This document shows, in pieces, positions 16,926 through 24,884 of a DNA stretch of 64,000 bases (position 1 is the stretch's first letter; every line of letters begins with the position of its first letter). A program made the position numbers and the translations under genes. The notes under the pieces were generated by a model. That model worked only from the letters and a program-made list of their open reading frames with translations. It had not been told where the DNA came from and searched no databases. Origin of the DNA: Litoribrevibacter euphylliae (GTDB lineage: Bacteria; Pseudomonadota; Gammaproteobacteria; Pseudomonadales; Litoribrevibacteraceae); NCBI RefSeq assembly GCF_042646085.1, contig NZ_JBHRSZ010000004.1, forward strand, positions 992,001 through 1,056,000, written 5' to 3'.

Positions 16926-19900
16926 ATGTTAAATCGAATGGTCGATTGGGCAATGGGTAACCGCCTATTGGTGGTTATTGCCCTGATGACAATGATTGTA
17001 TCTGCGGTGTTTATTATTCCGCGCCTTAATTTGGATGCCTTTCCGGATGTGACCAACGTTCAGGTGGCAGTAAATACAGAAGCGCCAGGGCTTGCTTCCG
17101 AAGAAGTAGAGCAACTGATTACCTTTCCGATTGAAGCGGTTATGTATGCTTTACCGGATGTGGAAGAGGTGCGCTCTATCTCTAAAACGGGTTTGTCAGG
17201 CATTACGGTTGTTTTCAAAGAAGGAACAGACATTTATCAGGCTCGCCAACTGGTGTTTGAGCGTTTACAGCAGGCAAAAGAGCTGATACCTAGCGGTGTT
17301 GGTACGCCTGAAATGGGGCCGAATACATCAGGCTTAGGGCAGGTTTATCAATACATGTTATTGGCTGAGCCAGGATCGGGATACGATAAGATGGCGCTCC
17401 GCAGTCTGAACGATTGGGTTGTGAAATTGTTGTTGATGCCGGTGGATGGCGTTACCGATGTTCTTTCTTTTGGTGGCGATGTTCAGCAGTATCAGGTGAA
17501 TCTCAATCCGGCTCGTATGTTGGCTTATCAGCTAAGTCAAAGCGATGTGGTGGAAGCGTTAGAAAATAACAATGTTAATGCGGGCGGTTGGTACATGGAT
17601 CGCGGTCAGGAACAGCTGGTGATTCGCGGCGTTGGTTGGCTGAGTCCGAATCAACAAGGCATGGATGAGATTAATCAGATTCCTCTTAAGACCATTAATG
17701 GCGCAGTGGTAATGGTTTCAGATGTTGCCGAGGTAAAACTTGGCAGTGAAATCCGTCAAGGTGCCGTGACTATGACACGCCGAGACAGTACAGGGGGTGC
17801 AGAAAACTTAGGTGAAGTGGTGACCGGTGTCGTGCTTAAACGCATCGGATCAAATACCAAAACAACGATTGATGGCATCAATGAACGTGTAACTTTGATT
17901 CAGCAAGCGTTGCCAGAAGGTGTTCGATTTGAACCTTTTTATGATCAGGCTGATTTGATTACGCAAGCCGTAAAGACCGTTGTGAATGCTTTGCTCATGG
18001 CTTTTTTGTTTATTGTGGTGGTGCTTGCGTTGTTCTTGATGAATCTAAGAGCCACTTTCCTGGTGTTGATTTCAATCCCGATTTCTATTGGTATTGCGTT
18101 GATGGTCATGTCCTGGCTTGGCTTGTCTGCTAACTTAATGTCTCTTGGCGGCATTGCGGTTGCTATCGGTATGCTGGTGGATGGCTCAGTGGTGATGGTT
18201 GAGAACATGTTTAAGCACTTATCTCGTCCGGATGCTGAACACGGAACCGAACATCATTCAGGTCAAGGGTCAGCAGGTTATGACCCACACGATGCCAAAA
18301 ATGATAAGCATGGTATCGCTTTACGTTTGCAGCAAGCCGCTCGGGAAGTTGCCCGACCAATTTTCTTTGCGTCAGGCATTATTCTTGTTGTGTTTATGCC
18401 TTTGTTCAGCTTTGAAGGCGTCGAAGCCAAGTTATTCCAGCCGATGGCGATCAGCATCATGTTGGCCATGGTTTCAGCTGTCTTGGTTGCTTTGATTGTT
18501 GTGCCGGCATTGGCCAGCTTTATGTTTCGTCAAGGCATCAAAGAGAAAGAGAGTTTTGTGCTGAAACCATTAGATAAACTCTATCGAAAGAGTCTGAAGT
18601 GGGCGATGAAATACAGCAAGGTTGTAATTGCGGGTGCAGTTATTTCCGTCGGCTCGGCATTGGCCTTATTGCCTCAACTGGGTACGGAGTTTGTACCGGA
18701 ACTGGAAGAGGGGACCATTAATTTGCGGGTGACGTTAGCGCCTTCCTCCAGTTTGGATACAGCAATATCTGTAGCACCAAAACTTGAAGCAAAGCTGATG
18801 GAGTTTCCTGAAGTAACCTACGCGCTTAGTCGTATTGGCCGTCCTGAGATTGGAGGTGACCCGGAACCAGTAAATAACATAGAAATTTACATTGGCTTGA
18901 AACCCGTTTCTGAATGGACAACAGCAGAAAGTCGCACTGATCTTCAAAACGAAATGGAAGAAAAGCTGGAACAGTTTCCTGGCTTATTGCTGAACTTTTC
19001 ACAGCCTATCAGCACCCGTGTGGATGAATTGCTTTCAGGCGTAAAAGCGCAGCTGGCCATTAAGTTGTTTGGCCCTGATTTGGATACGTTAGCGGTACAA
19101 GGCCAAGCGATAGAGCGAGTAGTAAAGGCCGTTGCAGGTACGAAAGATGTTGCAATGGAGCAGATCTCTGGCGAAGCTCAATTGGTGATCACCCCGGATC
19201 GTCGTCAATTGTCCCGATATGGACTTTCGGTAGGGGATGTAATGTCTATTGTTCGCGATGGCATCGGAGGCGAAACGGCTGGGCAAGTGATTAATGGTAA
19301 TGAACGTTATGATATTTACATTCGGCTCGCTGATCAATACCGAAAAAATCCACAAGCGATTGCCGACTTACGGTTGCAATCTCCTACCGGAGCTTGGGTT
19401 CGGTTAGGTGATGTAGCCAATATTGGAATTGAGTCCGGTCCACCGCAGGTTCGACGTGATGATGTTCAACGCCGCGTGGTCATTCAGGCCAATGTTCAGG
19501 GTCGTGATATGGGTAATGTGGTTGCGGATATTCGTCGTATGATTGATGAACAGGTGGATTTACCAACGGGGTATTCTGTCGATATTGGCGGTCAATTTGA
19601 AAACCAACAACGTGCTCAAAAGCGTTTATCCTTAGTTGTGCCTGTCTCCTTGGCGTTAATTGCACTTTTGCTGTATTTCGCATTTAACTCTATAGGCCAG
19701 GCGTTACTTATTCTATTGAATGTGCCTTTGGCTATTATTGGTGGCGTTTTCTCTTTGTACCTCTCTGGTCAGTATCTTTCTGTACCTAGCTCCATTGGCT
19801 TTATAACCTTGTTTGGTGTTGCTGTGCTGAATGGGGTGGTGATGGTCGAGAGTATTAATCAACGGATTAAAGATGGACTATCAGTGGATGAAGCTGTGTT

Positions 19901-20120
19901 CAGTGGTGCGGTGTCACGACTAAGACCTGTACTCATGACGGCGTTGACTTCCGCTTTGGGGCTAATTCCAATGCTGATGTCGACGGGCGTAGGCGCTGAA
20001 ATTCAGAAGCCTCTAGCCAGTGTGATTGTGGGAGGTTTGATCTCTGCAACTCTATTGACGCTGTTTGTGGTACCTGCGTTGTATCGTTGGTTTTCAAAGT
20101 GGAAACTTGCGGATCAATAA
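16926..20120 (+). CDS. czcA: Heavy-metal RND efflux pump (CzcA/HME family)
   Basis: A 1064-residue inner-membrane proton-driven pump. N-terminal helix then LDAFPDVTNVQV and the HME-type block EEVEQLITFPIE; twelve membrane helices; helix 4 carries MLVDGSVVMVEN. A His-rich loop (EHGTEHHSGQG...DPHD...KHG, about 437-458) is unusual and probably binds metal. In the periplasmic cleft the segment RVDELLSGVKAQ has Glu where CusA has a Met, which favours Zn/Co/Cd/Ni over Cu/Ag; the helix-4 context is less typical of CzcA, so the metal stays open. AGGAG is upstream. Confidence 0.9.
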   Translation: MLNRMVDWAMGNRLLVVIALMTMIVSAVFIIPRLNLDAFPDVTNVQVAVNTEAPGLASEEVEQLITFPIEAVMYALPDVEEVRSISKTGLSGITVVFKEGTDIYQARQLVFERLQQAKELIPSGVGTPEMGPNTSGLGQVYQYMLLAEPGSGYDKMALRSLNDWVVKLLLMPVDGVTDVLSFGGDVQQYQVNLNPARMLAYQLSQSDVVEALENNNVNAGGWYMDRGQEQLVIRGVGWLSPNQQGMDEINQIPLKTINGAVVMVSDVAEVKLGSEIRQGAVTMTRRDSTGGAENLGEVVTGVVLKRIGSNTKTTIDGINERVTLIQQALPEGVRFEPFYDQADLITQAVKTVVNALLMAFLFIVVVLALFLMNLRATFLVLISIPISIGIALMVMSWLGLSANLMSLGGIAVAIGMLVDGSVVMVENMFKHLSRPDAEHGTEHHSGQGSAGYDPHDAKNDKHGIALRLQQAAREVARPIFFASGIILVVFMPLFSFEGVEAKLFQPMAISIMLAMVSAVLVALIVVPALASFMFRQGIKEKESFVLKPLDKLYRKSLKWAMKYSKVVIAGAVISVGSALALLPQLGTEFVPELEEGTINLRVTLAPSSSLDTAISVAPKLEAKLMEFPEVTYALSRIGRPEIGGDPEPVNNIEIYIGLKPVSEWTTAESRTDLQNEMEEKLEQFPGLLLNFSQPISTRVDELLSGVKAQLAIKLFGPDLDTLAVQGQAIERVVKAVAGTKDVAMEQISGEAQLVITPDRRQLSRYGLSVGDVMSIVRDGIGGETAGQVINGNERYDIYIRLADQYRKNPQAIADLRLQSPTGAWVRLGDVANIGIESGPPQVRRDDVQRRVVIQANVQGRDMGNVVADIRRMIDEQVDLPTGYSVDIGGQFENQQRAQKRLSLVVPVSLALIALLLYFAFNSIGQALLILLNVPLAIIGGVFSLYLSGQYLSVPSSIGFITLFGVAVLNGVVMVESINQRIKDGLSVDEAVFSGAVSRLRPVLMTALTSALGLIPMLMSTGVGAEIQKPLASVIVGGLISATLLTLFVVPALYRWFSKWKLADQ

Positions 20121-20153
20121 TGAGTAACTCTTTCATCTATAGAAACAATATTT

Positions 20154-20177
20154 CAACCGGGTTTTAAAACCCGGTTG
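20154..20177. terminator. Perfect 24-bp palindrome after czcA, probable terminator
   Basis: The arms CAACCGGGTTTT and AAAACCCGGTTG meet without a spacer. It lies 34 bases after the czcA stop. The following bases (AGGTTGTATT) are only moderately T-rich, so termination may be partial. Confidence 0.65.
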
Positions 20178-21004
20178 AGGTTGTATTAAAATAAACAGGA
20201 GTGTTCAAAACTCTGAGTTATTTCATTAGAACGGTTAAGAACGAAACCTAGATTCATCACCAATCTTCAGTGTGTCAGAACAAGAAGAACTTTTGCTATC
20301 AACGAGTTAATGATTAAGAAAATAAGGGCAATTAAGTAGGGCGATATTAAGAAAGACGTACGGTTTATTTGTTAAGCCTATTGCTATGCCTTGACCATGA
20401 TCTTGATTCATTGATGCTGTTTTCTGACGGATACAGATTCAGTAACTAATCAATGGCAACTCTTTATAACGTTATTCTCAGGATCTACCGTCTGAACAGT
20501 AGGTTACAGACACAACAGCCAGAAGTATTCGAATCTGATCAAATCGCAGAAGTGATATGAATATTAGTAGTGGTGCCCTATGGGGGAAGCTGTATAATTT
20601 AGCTGTGAATGATGCTTTAAATTTAGGCAGTGGAAATAAGTAATGAGGCATAACTATAAGGATTAGGTAAACATGGCCGTGGTGGTATTTAAACCTTGGC
20701 GGTAGGAATAAAATGACTTAATAATAAGTATGAGATAAGTTTTCATCTTTTCTAGTTTTAGTGGTTCTTTATCTAGTAATTGCTCGGTGGTAAGAAGATG
20801 CTCACCGCTGCTTGTATTTACCCCTGACACCTATAGCAATTAGTCGGCTCATAATTGATAACAAGATCCAATGCGAAGTTCATATCAGATACCTTTCCTT
20901 CTGTTCCTTCTTTTATTGTTGAAGGTATTTTGACGGGGGTTGGGATTTCCAGAAGAAAAACACAAGAACGATGAAGAGGCTACTTAGGCTTCAGGGTGAT
21001 ATTT
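20178..21004. other. About 830 bp without a supported gene
   Basis: No convincing gene. It contains the second copy of the 19-bp block (20652-20670), followed by ATG at 20672 and a 10-codon frame (MAVVVFKPWR) that stops at once. On - there is a 21-codon frame at 20818-20883 with a purine-rich stretch upstream, too short to judge. The region may hold decayed genes. Confidence 0.5.
20652..20670. repeat. 19-bp repeat, copy 2
   Basis: Identical to 9280-9298. Here it is followed by ATG at 20672, but the frame stops after ten codons. Confidence 0.7.
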
Positions 21005-21586
21005 TTAATGCTGATCTGAAAGTAGTGTTGAAAGCCAGTTAGGTGCGTCACTTATTATTGATTCAATCTGGTTACCATTAACGATAGCCAATGTTTGGAA
21101 TGGGTCGTTACAGCTTGAGTTATCCAGTACTCGTACTTGATCACACAGAGGAATGGCTGTTTTAACATTCTCGAGTACTCGGGGTATGCGGGATTCAATT
21201 TTGTCGTTAGGGACATTGTGCCCACCTTCGGCTACTCGCTGGGAAACCCTAGCTTTGTTGAGGCCGGAGCTTTCTACATGAATGAAGACAAGAATCACTT
21301 CATAACCAAGAGCTTTTGCCTTACCAATAAAGTCTATTTTGGAAACGTGCGAAAAGACGGTCTCAAAACAGAATGTTTTGCCTTTTAAAATCAACTTTTC
21401 CCGCATTTGTTCGGCAAGCTGTGACGCTCTATAGCTGTTTTGTTCCGGGTCATCAGGGAAAAAGTCTTTGGCGATGATATCCGCATTAACAAAAGGCATT
21501 CCCAATGGGGCAAGGAAATTATGGTAGAACGTCGATTTTCCTGCGCCATTTCCACCAGCTAATAGCCAAAGCTGTTTACGATTCAT
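21005..21586 (-). CDS. Zeta-toxin-like P-loop kinase
   Basis: A 193-residue P-loop protein starting MNRKQLWLLAGGNGAGKST; the Walker A GGNGAGKST is at about 11-19, then a VNADIIAKDFFP segment (Asp that would position a substrate hydroxyl) and CFETVFSH, the order seen in zeta toxins and related COG4185 kinases. Zeta toxins phosphorylate UDP-N-acetylglucosamine; for this short chromosomal form the substrate is not established. Its start overlaps the stop of the upstream antitoxin-like gene, as in toxin-antitoxin pairs. Confidence 0.75.
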   Translation of the reverse strand: MNRKQLWLLAGGNGAGKSTFYHNFLAPLGMPFVNADIIAKDFFPDDPEQNSYRASQLAEQMREKLILKGKTFCFETVFSHVSKIDFIGKAKALGYEVILVFIHVESSGLNKARVSQRVAEGGHNVPNDKIESRIPRVLENVKTAIPLCDQVRVLDNSSCNDPFQTLAIVNGNQIESIISDAPNWLSTLLSDQH

Positions 21587-21993
21587 ACATTCCTATCCAT
21601 AGGTATAAATTGACCATTATCAAATTGGCCTATAGTGACCGTAGTTCCTTTAATTTGTTCTAAGTAGCCAGGGTAGTCCGTTGAGGCTTGGTATCGAATG
21701 TCGGACTTCGTAACACTAGCACTTAGTACTCCTTCTTTGCGCTTTCTTTCTATGGATGCAAAAACCTCATCGGGATCTATTGGCTTAGGGGGTACATCAA
21801 CAACCTTTAGTGTAGAAACCCCGGCACGTAGCGACATAAGAACATCTGGATTGATAACGTGAGCAATACTACGGCCAAGTTCTGCCCAATACTCAATTTG
21901 TTCCGCTGTACTTCTATGAGATTTATATGCTTCCAAGGTAGCTGCATTCATGAGAGTTTCTTGAATTCGAACAGGTGAACTTGCTTTAGCCAT
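21583..21993 (-). CDS. ParD-like antitoxin
   Basis: A 136-residue protein beginning MAKASSPVRIQETLMNAA, with RSTAEQIEYWAELGRSIAHVINPD, a pattern I know from ParD-like antitoxins (PF11903 type) paired with zeta-like kinases. The N-terminal half should be a ribbon-helix-helix DNA-binding region; the C-terminal tail would bind the toxin. I set the start at 21993, after the palindromic operator; the frame runs 59 codons further upstream but without coding character. It overlaps the toxin gene by four bases. Confidence 0.7.
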   Translation of the reverse strand: MAKASSPVRIQETLMNAATLEAYKSHRSTAEQIEYWAELGRSIAHVINPDVLMSLRAGVSTLKVVDVPPKPIDPDEVFASIERKRKEGVLSASVTKSDIRYQASTDYPGYLEQIKGTTVTIGQFDNGQFIPMDRNV

Positions 21994-22033
21994 AACTGTG
22001 CCTTTTGTTATATCTGATTTGCGCAGCTCTAAT

Positions 22034-22050
22034 TGTAGCAAAATGCTACA
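22034..22050 (-). promoter_or_regulatory. Palindromic operator of the toxin-antitoxin operon
   Basis: TGTAGCA-AAA-TGCTACA, perfect 7-bp arms with a three-base centre, 41 bases upstream of the antitoxin start. Ribbon-helix-helix antitoxins usually repress their own operon through such sites, so this is the likely autoregulatory operator. No experiment or database supports it here. Confidence 0.55.
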
Positions 22051-22284
22051 GGAGCAACAAATTAAGGTGAGCAGAGACCACAAACACACATGATAATCGA
22101 GACTCTTAGTACCAAACTTGCAAAAGGATAGAAAAATGCATACAAATAAATAGAAACGTTCCCGCTTCACAAGAAGCTGAAAGTGGTATTAACGGTTGTA
22201 GAGTCTGGATAGATCACACTGGGGGTAGCTCCCGTTATCACTCGATGTTTGCGAAAAGCAGCATAGGTGAACTCTTTAATGAAT

Positions 22285-22333
22285 AGGCTGTAAATAACAG
22301 CCTGCTTACTCAGCCATTGCTAGTGCTGAGTAA
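22285..22333 (+). promoter_or_regulatory. Two consecutive hairpins before the PD-(D/E)XK gene
   Basis: First hairpin AGGCTGT-AAATA-ACAGCCT (22285-22303); second TTACTCAGC with a ten-base loop and GCTGAGTAA (22306-22333). Both have perfect stems and end 20 bases before the ATG at 22354. Neither has a T run, so they look like leader structure or a protein-binding site more than a terminator. Confidence 0.45.
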
Positions 22334-22353
22334 CGATTATTAGAGGGCCATGT

Positions 22354-22746
22354 ATGCCTGTTCAATCTGTTAAACCAATCCCTGAATCTAAGAAACATTA
22401 TAAAAGTATCTCTTACGAAACCCTTTGTGCCAGTTGGCTATTAAGTGCTGGCTGGGAAGTTTTTATGCCTATGATCGATCACGGTATGAAGACTGATGTA
22501 TTAATCTCTGACGGTAATAAATTTTACCGAATTCAAGTTAAGTCAGTTGAATCTTATAAAGAGGATGTACGAGTTACCTCTAGTTGGGAGCACGCAGAGA
22601 TAGATTATGTAATTTACTTCTCAAGACTTTCTAACTGGGGGTTTATATGTCCACCGTTCAAAGGCTCCCGTAAATTGAATAATCGTGAGCATTTAAGGTT
22701 TCACCAGGAGTCTCGTAATTTTATCAAAGTATTTAATAACGCCTGA
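22354..22746 (+). CDS. Small PD-(D/E)XK nuclease-like protein
   Basis: A 130-residue protein. After SYETLCASWLLSAGWEVFMP comes a core resembling the PD-(D/E)XK nuclease fold: DHGMKTDVLI with the metal-binding Asp, then a strand ending IQVKS, the (E/Q)xK pair, and a helix/strand region with DYVIYFSR. Families of this size (PDDEXK_5-like) are annotated as putative endonucleases; activity and target are unproven. It ends 15 bases before the left dif-like site, outside the prophage boundary as I draw it. Confidence 0.65.
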   Translation: MPVQSVKPIPESKKHYKSISYETLCASWLLSAGWEVFMPMIDHGMKTDVLISDGNKFYRIQVKSVESYKEDVRVTSSWEHAEIDYVIYFSRLSNWGFICPPFKGSRKLNNREHLRFHQESRNFIKVFNNA

Positions 22747-22761
22747 CATGCTCTGTATTAT

Positions 22762-22789
22762 TGTGCGCATAATATATATTATTGGCACA
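22762..22789 (+). other. dif: attL: hybrid dif site at the prophage left end
   Basis: XerC arm TGTGCGCATAA (22762-22772), central TATATA (22773-22778), and a right arm TTATTGGCACA (22779-22789) that departs from the XerD consensus TTATGTTAAAT after four bases. The left arm fits E. coli dif (GGTGCGCATAA) at ten of eleven bases. The arrangement matches a junction in which the XerC half is chromosomal and the XerD-side half came from the phage. A 19-bp core (22764-22782) is repeated exactly at 37118-37136. Confidence 0.85.
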
Positions 22790-22901
22790 GTTTTTGACGA
22801 GACGGCGCTTATGTAAAAACGTTATATAACAGGTATTTATGGCGGGTTGTTAAAGTGATAGGTGTCGGAAATTTTCGCCGACTTGACAAATTGAAAACAA
22901 C

Positions 22902-22928
22902 AAAAAAGGGGCTAAAAGCCCCTTTTTT
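22902..22928. terminator. Bidirectional terminator at the prophage left end
   Basis: AAAAAAGGGGC-TAAAA-GCCCCTTTTTT. It is downstream of the leftward regulator at 22951 and insulates it from the attachment site. Between attL and this hairpin there is also a 10-bp palindrome GTTATATAAC (22821-22830). Confidence 0.85.
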
Positions 22929-22950
22929 CCGTGAAACATTTTTTAATGGC

Positions 22951-23262
22951 TTAGACTGCCAATTTGAACATTTTATTCTTTCCCGTTTCTAGCATATCCG
23001 CAAGTTTGATCCAGTGGCTTGCGCTGGTGCTGTCTTCTTTTTTGCTTGCTCGCTCTGCGGCCATACAAGCCAGTATGTATGCGGGTTCGTAGCCTAAAAT
23101 GGCGGCCACTTTGACAGCTGATTCATCGTCAAAAGAGTGGTTACCATTCCTCCAACGTTGGGCTGTTGGAGACGTTACATCAAGGATTTTTGCCACCGAA
23201 TACGCGCTGGTAAGTTCGTATGTTTCACAGATTTCTTGAAAGAATTCTTGGGTCGTTTTCAT
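22951..23262 (-). CDS. Phage regulator with HTH (DUF3693-like)
   Basis: A 103-residue protein starting MKTTQEFFQEICETYELTSA, with a helix-turn-helix AYSVAKILDVTSPTAQRWRNG and then a Cys/Ala-rich helix (GYEPAYILACMAAERA). This matches DUF3693-type proteins of Vibrio and Xanthomonas small phages, which lie at the early/lysogeny control region. I start at 23262 because this is where the conserved part begins; the frame extends 29 codons upstream. It faces the early rightward genes, so it is the best candidate repressor. Confidence 0.7.
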   Translation of the reverse strand: MKTTQEFFQEICETYELTSAYSVAKILDVTSPTAQRWRNGNHSFDDESAVKVAAILGYEPAYILACMAAERASKKEDSTSASHWIKLADMLETGKNKMFKLAV

Positions 23263-23411
23263 GGCGTTTACATTCCGTAACCGATAGTTATTTTTAATAG
23301 TGTGGCCAATATGTGCAAGGGTTGCAATAGATACGCAGCCTGTACACATGAACAGAGTTCGAATACGATTAGGAACATGCTTCGTATCTTATAGAAAATC
23401 AAGGGCTTCAC
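23263..23411. promoter_or_regulatory. Divergent early control region
   Basis: A 149-bp gap between the leftward regulator and the first rightward early gene. It holds GAATACG and CGTATC as imperfect arms (around 23358-23389), and a TGTACA centre at 23340-23345. Both promoters and the repressor operator should be here, but I cannot fix -35/-10 pairs with confidence. Confidence 0.45.
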
Positions 23412-23702
23412 ATGGACACAGTAGCAGCACAAGAAATAAGCAGTGAAGGAAACACAGCGTTGCATGGCACTGATTCAGGTAGTTACAGACGACCACAATA
23501 CGCAACAGTTTGTAAAAAAGAGGCGCATCTCTGGAATGACTTGCTGAGTCCGTATGAAAAAGCGGGACTGCTTCATCGTGCAGGTTTGGACGAGACGGGC
23601 TACATGGGAAAGTGGGAGCACTTCAACAAAGAAGCTCACGCAAAAATAAGAACAGCAATCAAGAAGGTGGCGACATGGCAACTGATCGCGGGAATCCGTT
23701 AG
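23412..23702 (+). CDS. Early phage protein, unknown
   Basis: 96 residues, hydrophilic, first gene of the rightward early operon. The middle reads AHLWNDLLSPYEKAGLLHRAGLDETGYMGKW, likely helical; the end KVATWQLIAGI is mildly hydrophobic. CAAGGG lies six bases before the ATG. It overlaps the next gene in another frame. No family recognised. Confidence 0.6.
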   Translation: MDTVAAQEISSEGNTALHGTDSGSYRRPQYATVCKKEAHLWNDLLSPYEKAGLLHRAGLDETGYMGKWEHFNKEAHAKIRTAIKKVATWQLIAGIR

Positions 23703-23869
23703 AGATGGGTATTGAGTTTCAAAAGCCGTCCAAAGAAATGGTAGAGATTTTGAAGCTTCGGGAACGTTTGAACTTGGCGATGGTAGCGCTGTGTTCAATG
23801 TCAGGTATTTCAATCGGCTGCACTATTTATGTTGTTCAAGTGCTTACTGGAGCGGGGCCTATCGTATGA
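23675..23869 (+). CDS. Early phage membrane protein, unknown
   Basis: 64 residues; a charged N-terminal half with KPSKEMVEILKLRERL, then one membrane helix MVALCSMSGISIGCTIYVVQV. AAGGTGG precedes the ATG at 23675. The stop overlaps the next start (ATGA at 23866). No family recognised. Confidence 0.6.
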   Translation: MATDRGNPLEMGIEFQKPSKEMVEILKLRERLNLAMVALCSMSGISIGCTIYVVQVLTGAGPIV

Positions 23870-24033
23870 CACCTCAACAACAGGCTAATTTATTTCGCGC
23901 GTTGAAAGATGGTGAGCTGGCTTTAGAAGAACAGCTTAAGCAGCAAGTAAGCGAGAAGCGTAGACAGGAATTAAAGGCGAAGTTGCATAACTTCATTAGT
24001 GTGAAAGTTGCGTTCTTGATGGGGGCGGCGTGA
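23866..24033 (+). CDS. Small early phage protein, unknown
   Basis: 55 residues, MTPQQQANLFRALKDGEL then a charged helix EEQLKQQVSEKRRQELKAK. It starts inside the previous stop (ATGA) and its stop overlaps the next start (TGATG), the pattern of a tightly coupled operon. No family recognised. Confidence 0.6.
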   Translation: MTPQQQANLFRALKDGELALEEQLKQQVSEKRRQELKAKLHNFISVKVAFLMGAA

Positions 24034-24254
24034 TGGGTATCGAGACTAAGAAGGGTTATTTAGTAAAAGTTGAGCGGGATTTCTTCTTTGAGACTTGGAT
24101 AGAAGCGCAGAAGTATATCGGTGCCTTCACTAAGGGTGTTCCTGTTATTGAGGATGAGAAGGAGAAGGCTTTATATGTCGGTGAATGTAATGTCGATATT
24201 AAACATGGTGATTTTCATGTTGTTGCTAAGGATGGCAAAGATGAGCAGTCATAG
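24033..24254 (+). CDS. Small early phage protein, unknown
   Basis: 73 residues, soluble, beta-rich by eye: GYLVKVERDFFFETWIEAQKYIG then YVGECNVDIKHGDFHVVAKDG. I start at ATG 24033, coupled to the previous stop; GTG 24030 is the alternative. No family recognised. Confidence 0.6.
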   Translation: MGIETKKGYLVKVERDFFFETWIEAQKYIGAFTKGVPVIEDEKEKALYVGECNVDIKHGDFHVVAKDGKDEQS

Positions 24255-24645
24255 CACCCATTACCCCTATCAAACGTTCCCCGCGCTACTTCAACGCGCG
24301 GGAATGTCATTTCAGGGCACGATCAACACAATGAAAGAGGAGCTTTCAGAGTTTGATAAGAAAGCTCGCATCCCTTCTGAAGCGGGCTTGATGGCTCGCG
24401 GTCGCGCTGAAGCTTACCGCGAAATTATCCGCAAGCTTGAGTGTGATCGAGATTTGATGAATCACGTTTACATTCTGTCCCAGATTTTGGAATGCGTGAC
24501 GATTCAACAGGGGTTTGAGCAAGCGGGCGTCAATGTTGATTCGATGTTGAAAGACTTCTTCAAGTCGGCGCGTGATCCTATCGGTGAAAAGTTCGGTTCT
24601 CCTCAGTTTTTGGCAACGATTAAACGCATGGAGGAAGCGGCGTGA
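24241..24645 (+). CDS. Early phage protein, unknown
   Basis: 134 residues, mostly helical: SFQGTINTMKEELSEFDKKARIPSEAG, ARGRAEAYREIIRKLECDRDL, then IQQGFEQAGVNVDSMLKDFF. I start at ATG 24241, which overlaps the end of the previous gene; the frame is open 40 codons further but that part duplicates the other gene's region. GTGA couples it to the next gene. No family recognised. Confidence 0.6.
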   Translation: MSSHSTHYPYQTFPALLQRAGMSFQGTINTMKEELSEFDKKARIPSEAGLMARGRAEAYREIIRKLECDRDLMNHVYILSQILECVTIQQGFEQAGVNVDSMLKDFFKSARDPIGEKFGSPQFLATIKRMEEAA

Positions 24646-24884
24646 AGGATTTGATGCGAGCAAAGTTACATGAATTGATGCGAGCAAGGTTGCTTGTAGA
24701 GCGTTCCGAGCTATTGGAGAAAAACGTAAAGCTATTTGATTTTTTGCAGTCGGAGGATGTTAAGGGAATTGACGAGGAGCATGTCCGTTTGCTTTGGGAG
24801 CAATTTGATCACATGAATAAATATTCCATTGTTCTGGGCAAGCGAATTGATTTATTAACTTCTGAGATGGGTGAGGATAAATGA
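24642..24884 (+). CDS. Small early phage coiled-coil protein, unknown
   Basis: 80 residues, GTG start overlapping the previous stop (GTGA). It opens with a repeated KLHELMRARL-like segment, then a helix-rich region. The last codons overlap the rep start (ATGA at 24881). Position just before rep suggests a replication or control role; nothing in the sequence proves it. Confidence 0.6.
   Translation: MKDLMRAKLHELMRARLLVERSELLEKNVKLFDFLQSEDVKGIDEEHVRLLWEQFDHMNKYSIVLGKRIDLLTSEMGEDK

Noticed and set aside
20818..20883. 21-codon frame on - with a purine-rich stretch upstream
   Set aside because: Too short, no hairpin or promoter, and no recognisable relative; chance is likely in an 830-bp gap.
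22354..22746. Including the PD-(D/E)XK gene in the prophage
   Set aside because: It lies left of attL, and the arm arrangement places the phage boundary at 22773-22778.
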